From NCBI GenBank assembly GCA_964466115.1, contig CAYXMH010000014.1, positions 1-64,000 of the forward strand: DNA of 64,000 nucleotides, written 5' to 3'. Positions 53,263-60,499 of this stretch are shown piece by piece. The translations under genes were made by a program, and so were the position numbers. Origin of the DNA: Pseudolysobacter sp964466115. GTDB lineage: Bacteria > Pseudomonadota > Gammaproteobacteria > Xanthomonadales > Rhodanobacteraceae. Position 1 is the stretch's first letter; every line of letters starts with the position of its first letter. Under the pieces are notes generated by a model. That model ran no database searches. It had not been told where the DNA came from and saw only the letters and a program-made list of their open reading frames with translations.

Positions 53263-53667
53263 TTATTCGATATCGAACGATTGCAGCTCAACCGGGGTAG
53301 GCTGCACGATAATCGTACCGAACATGCCGCTGCCTGCACTGCCGTGCGCTTGGCAGAAATAACCGATAGTGCCGGGACTGTTGAACGTCAACTGAAAACT
53401 CCAGAACGATCCGTTTGGTGCGCCGTTACCACCCATGCCATCGCACCCATTGGCGCACCGAAATGAATGGTCGTCCGCAACCACATTGTGGAACCCGCCC
53501 ACATTCGAAAACAGGACCCTATCACCCACCGTGATATTCAATGTTGCTGGGGAAAACACCAGCATTCCTCCGGCGCCAACAATCACCGTATGATCCGCGC
53601 TCCAACCTGAGGTCAAATGCAATATTAGCAAGGCCGCGATGGAGTAAGTGTTTTTTATATCCCGCAT
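53263..53667 (-). CDS. Secreted cupredoxin (plastocyanin-like copper protein)
   Basis: 134 residues from the ATG at 53667, with TAGGAA 6 nt upstream; an ATG at 53685 lies before that site and is rejected. A signal peptide (about 1-23, ending SGWSA) precedes a single cupredoxin domain. Probable copper ligands are His in GGFHNV and Cys, His and Met in YFCQAHGSAGSGM. The loop from His to Met is two residues longer than in plastocyanin. An extra pair CANGC could form a disulfide. It probably carries electrons or copper in the periplasm. No partner oxidase is in the window. Confidence 0.9.
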   Translation of the reverse strand: MRDIKNTYSIAALLILHLTSGWSADHTVIVGAGGMLVFSPATLNITVGDRVLFSNVGGFHNVVADDHSFRCANGCDGMGGNGAPNGSFWSFQLTFNSPGTIGYFCQAHGSAGSGMFGTIIVQPTPVELQSFDIE

Positions 53668-53796
53668 TCGGTTCCTATCATTCAAAATGCCAACATCAGT
53701 ATATATGCCGCTGCACCTATTCTTGGGTAGTCTTCAAAGATCGGTGCCAGAAACTTGTTGCTCTGATATGCTTTTCCGCATTCGCCGGGAGTTCCT

Positions 53797-54264
53797 ATGC
53801 CGCACTATAGAGTCCTCATCACCGTAGCCGCTGCTTGCGCTTCGATTCTTTCTGGTTGTGCCACGCTCCCCTCTCATACTTCCACTGAGGAACTTCGCAA
53901 GCAAGTGGCCGATACCGAACGCGCCTTCGCCAAAACCATGGCGGATCGCGACTTTACCGCATTTGCATCGTTCATCTCCGAGGAAGCGGTTTTCATTTCC
54001 GAACCGACATCCTCCATTGGTAAAAAGCAGGTGATCGAGCGCTGGAAACGGCTTTATGAAAAACCCGAGGCGCCGTTTTCCTGGGAACCTGCGGAGGTAC
54101 AGGTGTTAAGTTCCGGCAACTTGGCACTAAGCACGGGGCCTGTATACGACCCAAAAGGCAAATTGATCGCCAAATATACATCCATTTGGCGCCGGGATGC
54201 CGCCAATACGTGGCATATTATTTTCGACCGAGGCAACGATGTCTGTGATGAGCCCAAGAATTAA
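53797..54264 (+). CDS. SnoaL/DUF4440-like lipoprotein
   Basis: 155 residues. A lipoprotein signal ends LSGC (18-21), so Cys21 would be lipidated. The mature part is a small NTF2-like fold: VADTERAFAKTMADRDFTAFASFISEEAVFI, a GKKQVIERWKRLY helix, and strands LALSTGPVYDPKGKLIAKYTSIWRRD ending WHIIFDRGND. DUF4440/SnoaL proteins range from isomerases to binding proteins; no catalytic residue can be assigned. It is the first of four collinear small genes. Confidence 0.85.
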   Translation: MPHYRVLITVAAACASILSGCATLPSHTSTEELRKQVADTERAFAKTMADRDFTAFASFISEEAVFISEPTSSIGKKQVIERWKRLYEKPEAPFSWEPAEVQVLSSGNLALSTGPVYDPKGKLIAKYTSIWRRDAANTWHIIFDRGNDVCDEPKN

Positions 54265-54295
54265 TTACCGATGCTTGCATTAACTTAAGGTCGTT

Positions 54296-54577
54296 ATGGA
54301 ACCGCTTTACAAAAATTGCCAGAGTTGTGGAATGCCGCTTAAACGCGATGAAAAGGGCGGTGGCACCAATACCGACGGCTCCAAAAGCACCGTGTATTGC
54401 AGTCACTGCTATTTGAGCGGCAAATTTGTACTCCCCGATATAACCGTTGAACAGATGCAACTGCGCGTGCGACAAAAATTGATCGAGTTCGGTATCCCGC
54501 GATTCCTGACCGGCTTTTTTACACGCGGCATCCCCAAGCTAAGACGCTGGCATTCGCATACCACTTTGCGCAGCTGA
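54296..54577 (+). CDS. Small zinc-ribbon protein
   Basis: 93 residues. CQSCGMPLKRDEKGGGTNTDG and YCSHCY give two CxxC pairs (about Cys8/11 and Cys36/39) forming a zinc ribbon of the type often annotated as putative zinc-ribbon (PF12674-like). The rest is helical (ITVEQMQLRVRQKLIEFG) with a basic tail. Its function is unknown; DNA or protein binding is possible. It lies 31 bp after the SnoaL gene and 10 bp before the Imm63-like gene, so co-transcription is likely. Confidence 0.8.
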   Translation: MEPLYKNCQSCGMPLKRDEKGGGTNTDGSKSTVYCSHCYLSGKFVLPDITVEQMQLRVRQKLIEFGIPRFLTGFFTRGIPKLRRWHSHTTLRS

Positions 54578-54587
54578 GTTTGGTTGA

Positions 54588-54986
54588 ATGTCATACGAGC
54601 TTTTGCGAGAACGAATCAACCAGCTTGCACAGAGCATCCATGCGCCTGCGCAAACGCTACCCAATTTGGGCATATCCAGTGACTTTGGCTACTCCCACAT
54701 TGAAATTGATCCGCACGGCTTTCATTATATTGCTGTTGAGCGCGGCGAGGAGCTGTCGCATGCGGTGACGGAAGATATCCATGAATTGCTTTACTGGGTT
54801 TTTCGCGATGTGACGTTTTCCATGGCTTGCACCTATGAGTCGGCACATCGCAACCCTGCCCAAGATTTCCGTCGAATTTTATTTGCGCACCAGTGCAGTC
54901 TCCTCGGATTGCTGGACCCTACGTGGCAAATACGCTGCGCCCAGGAGCAAGAGAAAGTACTGACCAGCCACCCTTACAAAGACTGA
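54588..54986 (+). CDS. Imm63-like immunity protein
   Basis: 132 residues. The pattern GFHYIAVERGEEL, then TEDIHELLYWVFRDVTFSMACTYESAHRNPAQDFRRILFAHQCSLLG (residues ~60-105), matches the Imm63 family, which neutralises toxins of polymorphic toxin systems. It has no signal peptide, so it acts in the cytoplasm. No toxin gene is adjacent; the exported RHS protein lies 50 kb away. It may be an orphan immunity gene kept against toxins from neighbours. The assignment is from memory of the family pattern. Confidence 0.7.
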   Translation: MSYELLRERINQLAQSIHAPAQTLPNLGISSDFGYSHIEIDPHGFHYIAVERGEELSHAVTEDIHELLYWVFRDVTFSMACTYESAHRNPAQDFRRILFAHQCSLLGLLDPTWQIRCAQEQEKVLTSHPYKD

Positions 54987-55015
54987 AGTCACTACTGAGA
55001 TTTAGGGCAAATACC

Positions 55016-55477
55016 ATGCATCCTTTTTGTATCGACCCCGCTACTGGAAATCTCGTTTTTCCTTCGCTTAACGCCGTCGTTGAACGCATGAGTCAATGGA
55101 AAAAATTACCGGAACCCCTGAAGCCACTGTTAGGAGCAATGCGCGGCATGAGCACCGGCTGGGCCTGGCCGATTTTTTCGGATTTGTGCTTTGAAAACCA
55201 TCCAATTGGACTATCGCTTGGCTACAACAATCGCCGCTTGGAAATGGTGTCTTTTTCTTTGCTCCGCGAGCCCCTTGAGAACGGAGAAATCAATTGGCCA
55301 ACTTATGAGGAATCGATGGCGGAGGAAAAAATCCTGCGCGCCGCACTGGAAAAGCAATTGCGCGTGCCATTAAGCGAGGGCGGTGGAGTTCAGTTCAGTT
55401 GGGGCAGCGCGTATTGTTTGTACCATCCGAAAGATGCCGCCACCAGCGCGGGGATCAACTACACGTTCTTTCGATAA
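55016..55477 (+). CDS. Unrecognised small protein, possible second immunity protein
   Basis: 153 residues from the ATG at 55016; the open frame begins earlier, inside the Imm63-like gene. It is soluble, without signal or membrane segment, Trp- and Leu-rich, with a conserved-looking ending GGGVQFSWGSAYCLYHPKDAATSAGINYTF. I do not recognise the family with confidence. The pattern WGS.xxx.YxPK..xS..I.Y recalls small immunity-type proteins of polymorphic toxin loci, and the Imm63-like neighbour 29 bp upstream supports that reading. This is inference only. It converges with the DAHP synthase gene. Confidence 0.7.
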   Translation: MHPFCIDPATGNLVFPSLNAVVERMSQWKKLPEPLKPLLGAMRGMSTGWAWPIFSDLCFENHPIGLSLGYNNRRLEMVSFSLLREPLENGEINWPTYEESMAEEKILRAALEKQLRVPLSEGGGVQFSWGSAYCLYHPKDAATSAGINYTFFR

Positions 55478-55483
55478 CCCTGC

Positions 55484-56860
55484 CTAAATTCCACTTCCTC
55501 GTTTACGCACGATCAACATTGCAAGCTCCAATGATTGCTCGTAATTCAAGCGCGGATCAACGGCCGACCGGTAGGCACGATCGAGATCCGGCTCGGTAAG
55601 GTCGCGCGCACCGCCCAAGCACTCTGTGACATTTTCACCGGTGAGCTCCAAATGCACGCCGCTTAACCGAGTACCGCAATTGGCATGAATGTCGAAAGCG
55701 CGATCAAGCTCGTTGCGAATGTTCTCAAAACGGCGTGTTTTAACCCCGTTGCGCAAGGTTTCTGTATTCCCATGCATGGGATCGCAACACCACAATACCT
55801 GGCGAGCGTCATTTTGGATCGCCTTAAGCAAAGGGGGTAATTCCTTTTCTATATCGGCAACCCCCATCCGATGGATCAAGGTTAAGCGCCCGGGCTCGTT
55901 ATCCGGATTCAGCGCATCCGCCAAGTCCAGCAAATGTCGCGGCGTCATAGTGGGACCGACCTTCACCGCAATCGGGTTACGAATGCCGCGAAAATACTCG
56001 ACATGGGCGCCATCAACCGCCGTCGTGCGCATGCCAATCCAAGGAAAATGCGTCGCCAAGTTAAACCAGCCGTGCTGCCGCGGTACTTGGCGCGTCAGCG
56101 CCTGCTCGTAATGCAAGAGCAAGGCTTCGTGTGATGTGTAAAAATCCACTCGACCAAAGTTACCAATCGATGTACCCGCTAAGGTCTCCATAAAACGCAC
56201 GGAGTTGCCGATCGATTCGACCATGTGGCGGTATTCATCGTGCAACGGAGAGTGCTGAACCCAATCAAGATCCCAATACTCGGGATGGTGCAAATCGGCA
56301 AATCCGCCATCGATGAGGGCGCGCACGAAATTCATCGTCATCGCGGAATGCGCATGCCCGGAGATCAATCGTTGTGGATCCGCCCGGCGCGCGTCCATAG
56401 TGAATTGGGGGGCGTTGATAAGATCGCCGCGGTAACTCGGCAACGTAAGGTCACCCCGTGTTTCACTGTCGGTGGAGCGCGGTTTTGCATATTGACCTGC
56501 AAAACGCCCGACCCGCACGACCGGTAACTTCAACCCATGGATCAAAACCAGGCTCATTTGCAAAAGCACTTTGAGACGATTCGATATCAGGCTCGAATTG
56601 CAATCGGAAAAACTTTCCGCACAATCACCGCCCTGGAGCAAAAAGCATTTGCCCTGCGCGGCATCGGCCAAGCGTTGTTTAAGCGCCAACGTTTCCCATG
56701 AGGTGACCAGCGGCGGCAGTTCCTGCAACTGCCTCAACACGCGCGCAAGTTCATCCGTATCCGAGTAGGTGGGTTGTTGCACTACGACCCGATTTTGCCA
56801 AGTTTGCGGCGTCCAACTATCCGAGCCACAAGCTGCCGTATCGCTTTTCGGTCGTTCCAT
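55484..56860 (-). CDS. Class II 3-deoxy-7-phosphoheptulonate (DAHP) synthase
   Basis: 458 residues of the plant-like class II family, unrelated in sequence to AroF/G/H of E. coli. It condenses PEP and erythrose-4-phosphate to begin the shikimate pathway. FLLQGGDCAESFSDC (metal-binding Cys), RVGRFAGQYAKPRS, THFPWIGMRTTAVDGAHVEYFRGIRNPIAVKVGPTM, LIHRMG, CCDPMHGNTE and GVHLELTGENVTECLGG are hallmarks. Class II enzymes occur in Xanthomonadales, Pseudomonas, actinobacteria and plants. It ends 7 bp from the small unknown gene on the other strand. Confidence 0.96.
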   Translation of the reverse strand: MERPKSDTAACGSDSWTPQTWQNRVVVQQPTYSDTDELARVLRQLQELPPLVTSWETLALKQRLADAAQGKCFLLQGGDCAESFSDCNSSLISNRLKVLLQMSLVLIHGLKLPVVRVGRFAGQYAKPRSTDSETRGDLTLPSYRGDLINAPQFTMDARRADPQRLISGHAHSAMTMNFVRALIDGGFADLHHPEYWDLDWVQHSPLHDEYRHMVESIGNSVRFMETLAGTSIGNFGRVDFYTSHEALLLHYEQALTRQVPRQHGWFNLATHFPWIGMRTTAVDGAHVEYFRGIRNPIAVKVGPTMTPRHLLDLADALNPDNEPGRLTLIHRMGVADIEKELPPLLKAIQNDARQVLWCCDPMHGNTETLRNGVKTRRFENIRNELDRAFDIHANCGTRLSGVHLELTGENVTECLGGARDLTEPDLDRAYRSAVDPRLNYEQSLELAMLIVRKRGSGI

Positions 56861-56899
56861 ATGGCTACGTCGGTTCGAAGAGACTAATATTCGCGGGTT

Positions 56900-57400
56900 T
56901 TATCGGCGGCGATAAAACCCGGCCCATAATGCGCCGATGCTTAATAACGCGTAACAGAGCAAAGTCCAGCTGGGCATGGATAATCCAAGAAAGACCCAAT
57001 TCACCTCTGCACACTCTCCCGAGCCGGTAAATACCATTTTCAATATTTTTCCAATGGGAAAATTATCGACCATGTAACTCAACCCCGGTCCGCAATCGGG
57101 GATTTGATCTTTGGGTAGATGCTGTATCCAGACATGGCGTGTGGCAATTGCACTGCCAATGAGACCGGCCAGTAGTACGAACAGCGAGTAGACTCGCCTT
57201 CCCATGCCATCTGGATTGTGCAGCGCGCCTATAAGAAAGATAACGCCCATCGCAATGAATGCAACGCGCTGGAAAATGCACAAGGGACAAGGGTCCACTT
57301 GAAGCTGATACTGCGCAAATAACGCATACCCCAATAACGAAGCGCAAACCGCGGCGCCACAAAAAAACTGCATGCGAAACGACCAATAGAGAGGATTCAT
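56900..57400 (-). CDS. dsbB: Disulfide bond formation protein B
   Basis: 166 residues with four membrane spans. DsbB reoxidises periplasmic DsbA and passes electrons to quinone. The first cysteine pair is in PCPLCIFQR (Cys38/Cys41) and the second lies in the second periplasmic loop (PDCGPGLSY and GECAEV). Length and topology are normal. It lies just downstream of the ribosomal operon terminator on the same strand, as an independent unit. Confidence 0.95.
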   Translation of the reverse strand: MNPLYWSFRMQFFCGAAVCASLLGYALFAQYQLQVDPCPLCIFQRVAFIAMGVIFLIGALHNPDGMGRRVYSLFVLLAGLIGSAIATRHVWIQHLPKDQIPDCGPGLSYMVDNFPIGKILKMVFTGSGECAEVNWVFLGLSMPSWTLLCYALLSIGALWAGFYRRR

Positions 57401-57450
57401 CTGATCTTATTCCGGGAGCAAATTTTGGGTTTCAGCCATTATGGCCAGTT

Positions 57451-57491
57451 TAAAACAATACGGCCCCGGTTGGATGCCCAACCGAGGCCGC
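57451..57491 (-). terminator. Terminator of the rpsM-rplQ operon
   Basis: On the minus strand CGGCCTCGGTTGG gcat CCAACCGGGGCCG forms a 12- to 13-bp stem with one G-T/A mismatch region, then TATTGTTTT. It lies 34 bp after rplQ. Confidence 0.85.
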
Positions 57492-57525
57492 AAGTAATAA
57501 CATAGGAATTGGTGCGAACGAAAAC

Positions 57526-57912
57526 TTAGTCTGCGGCCGCTTCAACGGTTGTTGCTGGGCGGTCAACCAGCTCTACATACGCCATAGGCGCGCAATCCCC
57601 TGGGCGAACACCGCATTTGAGAATGCGCAGGTAACCACCTTTGCGCTCACGGTAACGGGGACCAATTTCCACGAACAGTTTGCCCACTGCGACTTTATCG
57701 CGCAGCCGCGAGAACGCCAACCGACGATTGGCAACTCCGTCGGCCTTGGCCAAGGTGATTAGCGGTTCGGCCACGCGCCGCAGTTCCTTTGCCTTTGGAA
57801 CCGTTGTCCGAATCAGCTCGTGCTTAATCAACGAGGCCGCCATATTACGGAACATCGCAGTGCGGTGACTGCTGGTGCGATTCAGTTTACGGCCCGATTT
57901 CATGTGACGCAT
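57526..57912 (-). CDS. rplQ: 50S ribosomal protein L17
   Basis: 128 residues: MRHMKSGRKLNRTSSHRTAM at the start and KELRRVAEPLITLAK are diagnostic of bL17, a protein near the peptide exit tunnel. The C-terminus (DRPATTVEAAAD) is short and acidic as in other gammaproteobacteria. It is the last gene of the alpha operon, 28 bp after rpoA, and is followed by a terminator. Confidence 0.98.
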   Translation of the reverse strand: MRHMKSGRKLNRTSSHRTAMFRNMAASLIKHELIRTTVPKAKELRRVAEPLITLAKADGVANRRLAFSRLRDKVAVGKLFVEIGPRYRERKGGYLRILKCGVRPGDCAPMAYVELVDRPATTVEAAAD

Positions 57913-57940
57913 GATCGTATTCCTTCTTTCTTCTTAGGCT

Positions 57941-58939
57941 TTAGCCCAACTGCATGCCTTGCTGCAAACCGGCCGGCGGCCAATTTTCCAACTTCATTCC
58001 CAGCGACAAACCACGGGCACCGAGCACATCTTTGATTTCGGTGAGCGATTTCTTGCCAAGGTTAGGCGTTTTTAATAATTCCACTTCGGTACGCTGTACC
58101 AAATCACCAATGTAATAAATGCTCTCGGCTTTAAGGCAATTGGCGGAACGCACCGTCAGCTCCAAATCATCGATGGGGCGCATTAAGATTGGATCAACGC
58201 CACCCTTATCGGCAACCGCACCCTCGGCTTCGCGGCGGGTGAAATCACCGAATATCGACAACTGGTCAGCGAGGATGTCGGCGGCTTTGCGCACAGCTTC
58301 TTCCGCATCCATCGTGCCGTTGGTTTCCACATCCAAAATCAGCTTATCAAGGTCGGTGCGTTGCTCAACGCGCGCGCTGTCCACTTCGTAGGCAACACGA
58401 CGCACTGGGCAGAACGAGGCATCCAGTTGCAAACGGCCGATCGGACGAGTCTCTTCATCCGGACGCCGGCGGCTGCTTGCCGGTTGGTAGCCCACGCCCC
58501 GCAAAATACGCAGGCGCATGTTTAGCGAAATGTCTTTGGTTAAATGGCAAATCACATGCTCGGGATTCAATATCTCGACATTGTGATCGACCTTAATATC
58601 CCCGGCGGTAACCATGCCCTTGCCTTTACGGCTCAAGGTGAGGTTCGCCTCGTCCTGGCCGTGCATGCGAATCGCAACGTCCTTAAGATTGAGCAGGACC
58701 TCGATAACATCCTCCTGCAATCCCTCTAACGTTGTGTATTCGTGCAATACACCGTCAATTTCCACCTCGACAATGGCGGCCCCTGGAATCGACGATAGCA
58801 ACACTCGACGCAGGGCATTGCCAAGAGTATGACCAAAACCGCGCTCTAGCGGCTCCACCACAACACTGGCGCGACTCAGGCCGATACGCTCGACATGAAT
58901 GCCACGCGGACGCAATACGCTTGTTGGCGACACTGCCAT
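57941..58939 (-). CDS. rpoA: RNA polymerase alpha subunit
   Basis: 332 residues. The N-terminal dimerisation domain has EPLERGFGHTLGNALRRVLLSSIPG, which assembles beta and beta'. A flexible linker leads to the C-terminal domain (about 245-320, RPIDDLELTVRSANCLKAE...LLKTPNLGKKSLTEIKDVL) that binds UP elements and activators. Length matches the family (329 in E. coli). Conserved position between rpsD and rplQ. Confidence 0.99.
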   Translation of the reverse strand: MAVSPTSVLRPRGIHVERIGLSRASVVVEPLERGFGHTLGNALRRVLLSSIPGAAIVEVEIDGVLHEYTTLEGLQEDVIEVLLNLKDVAIRMHGQDEANLTLSRKGKGMVTAGDIKVDHNVEILNPEHVICHLTKDISLNMRLRILRGVGYQPASSRRRPDEETRPIGRLQLDASFCPVRRVAYEVDSARVEQRTDLDKLILDVETNGTMDAEEAVRKAADILADQLSIFGDFTRREAEGAVADKGGVDPILMRPIDDLELTVRSANCLKAESIYYIGDLVQRTEVELLKTPNLGKKSLTEIKDVLGARGLSLGMKLENWPPAGLQQGMQLG

Positions 58940-58957
58940 GAACCACCCTCTTAAAGA

Positions 58958-59584
58958 TTACTTCGAATAAAGCTCGACAATCAGATTTTCATTGATGTCG
59001 GTCGGTAGGTCGGAACGCTCAGGCACCGCCTTGAAAGTACCGCTGAATTTCTTTGGATCCACTTCAATCCAACCCGGAGCAAGATCCATTTCCTGCGATA
59101 AATTCAAAGCCTCTTGAATACGCAATTGTGCGCGGGAGCGCTCGGAAACGGTGATTTGGTCACCGGGTTTTACTTGAAACGACGCCAAATTCACTTTCTT
59201 GCCATTAACCTCAATCGACTTATGCGATACCAACTGGCGCGCTTGCGCCCGTGTTACCGCAAATCCCATGCGATAAACCACGTTGTCAAGCCGCGATTCG
59301 AGCAAGCGCAATAAGTTCTCACCCGTTGCACCCTTCAAGGTGGACGCTTTTGCGTAATAATTGCGGAATTGTCTTTCGAGCAATCCGTAAATACGTTTCA
59401 CTTTTTGCTTCTCGCGCAGCTGCACCGCGTAATCCGACAAACGCGCGCGCTTACTAGCGCCGTGCTGGCCGGGCTTTTGATCCAATTTGCACTTCGAATC
59501 GGCCGCGCGAGCGGGACTCTTAAGGCTAAGGTCCGTACCCTCGCGCCGTGCTAACTTACAAGTAGGTCCGATATAACGTGCCAT
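58958..59584 (-). CDS. rpsD: 30S ribosomal protein S4
   Basis: 208 residues: MARYIGPTCKLARREGTDL, an RNA-binding S4 domain (about 98-160, RLDNVVYRMGFAVTRAQARQLVSHKSIEVNGKKVN) and the final PERSDLPTDINENLIVELYSK. It nucleates 30S assembly on 16S rRNA and in E. coli represses its own operon. The N-terminal zinc cysteines of some S4 proteins are absent, as in E. coli. Confidence 0.99.
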   Translation of the reverse strand: MARYIGPTCKLARREGTDLSLKSPARAADSKCKLDQKPGQHGASKRARLSDYAVQLREKQKVKRIYGLLERQFRNYYAKASTLKGATGENLLRLLESRLDNVVYRMGFAVTRAQARQLVSHKSIEVNGKKVNLASFQVKPGDQITVSERSRAQLRIQEALNLSQEMDLAPGWIEVDPKKFSGTFKAVPERSDLPTDINENLIVELYSK

Positions 59585-59594
59585 GCAACTCTCC

Positions 59595-59984
59595 TTAAAC
59601 GCGACGACGCTTAGGTGGACGGCAACCGTTATGCGGAATCGGTGTCACGTCGAGGATATTAGTAACTTTGTAGCCAAGTGCATTCAGCGAACGCACCGCG
59701 GACTCACGACCAGGGCCTGGGCCTTTGATACGCACTTCCACAGTTTTTACGCCGTATTCCAAAGCAACCCGGCCGGCCTTTTCCGCCGCTACCTGAGCGG
59801 CAAACGGTGTCGATTTGCGTGAGCCGCGAAAGCCGGCTCCGCCAGAAGTTGCCCAGCTCAGCGCATTGCCTTGACGATCGGTGATCGTCACGACCGTGTT
59901 ATTGAACGACGCCTGCACGTGGGCCACGGCATCGATCACGACACGTTTTACCTTTTTCTTGGTTTTTACAACCGGTTTGTTCAT
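59595..59984 (-). CDS. rpsK: 30S ribosomal protein S11
   Basis: 129 residues with HVQASFNNTVVTITDRQGNALSWATSGGAGFRGSRKSTPFAAQVAAE and the C-terminal DVTPIPHNGCRPPKRRRV, both near-universal in uS11 of the 30S platform. The position between rpsM and rpsD is standard. Confidence 0.99.
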   Translation of the reverse strand: MNKPVVKTKKKVKRVVIDAVAHVQASFNNTVVTITDRQGNALSWATSGGAGFRGSRKSTPFAAQVAAEKAGRVALEYGVKTVEVRIKGPGPGRESAVRSLNALGYKVTNILDVTPIPHNGCRPPKRRRV

Positions 59985-60005
59985 AGTTTGATCCGGGGCA
60001 ATATT

Positions 60006-60362
60006 TTATTTTTTGATGGCGCGACGTGGACCCTTACGAGTCCGCGCATTGGTGCGAGTACGCTGACCACGCACGGGTAACCCGCGCCGATGCCGCATAC
60101 CGCGATAACAACCAAGATCAATCAAGCGTTTGATGCTCATACCCACTTCACGGCGCAAATCGCCTTCGACCGTAAACTTCGCCACTTCTTGGCGTAGTTT
60201 CTCAACTTCAGACTCGGTCAAAGACTTGATCTTGGTCGCGGGGTTCACCCCAGCCAACACACAGACCTTTTTCGATCGCGTGCGACCGATGCCGTAAATG
60301 CTTTGCAGACCAATACAGATGTGTTTCTGAACTGGTAAGTTAACCCCTGCAATGCGCGCCAT
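60006..60362 (-). CDS. rpsM: 30S ribosomal protein S13
   Basis: 118 residues: MARIAGVNLPVQKHICIGLQSIYGIGRTRS, GCYRGMRHRRGLPVRGQRTRTNARTRKGPRR at the end. uS13 forms intersubunit bridges and contacts the P-site tRNA. Ribosome-binding site TAGGAGAA lies 7 nt before the ATG. A predicted promoter precedes it, making it the first gene of the alpha operon. Confidence 0.99.
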   Translation of the reverse strand: MARIAGVNLPVQKHICIGLQSIYGIGRTRSKKVCVLAGVNPATKIKSLTESEVEKLRQEVAKFTVEGDLRREVGMSIKRLIDLGCYRGMRHRRGLPVRGQRTRTNARTRKGPRRAIKK

Positions 60363-60404
60363 GTTTCATTTTCTCCTAAAAACTTTAACGCCAGTGAACT
60401 GCGA

Positions 60405-60433
60405 ATTATACCCTGGATCAACGACAACAAAAA
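60405..60433 (-). promoter_or_regulatory. Predicted promoter of the rpsM (alpha) operon
   Basis: On the minus strand a perfect TATAAT (60410-60405) lies 17 bp after TTTTTG (60433-60428), about 43 bp upstream of rpsM. The -35 overlaps the T-run of the terminator-like hairpin behind secY. Prediction by eye. Confidence 0.5.
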
Positions 60434-60458
60434 GCCCGAACACAAGAAAATTTTCGGG
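60428..60458 (-). terminator. Terminator-like hairpin after secY
   Basis: On the minus strand CCCGAA, a 12-nt loop, TTCGGG then CTTTTTGTTG. The stem is only 6 bp, extended by weak pairs, so termination may be partial. It marks the end of the spc operon, 42 bp past secY. Confidence 0.55.
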
Positions 60459-60499
60459 TTTCTGCCGCCACTTACTGCTTATTTATGCCAATACAGGCT

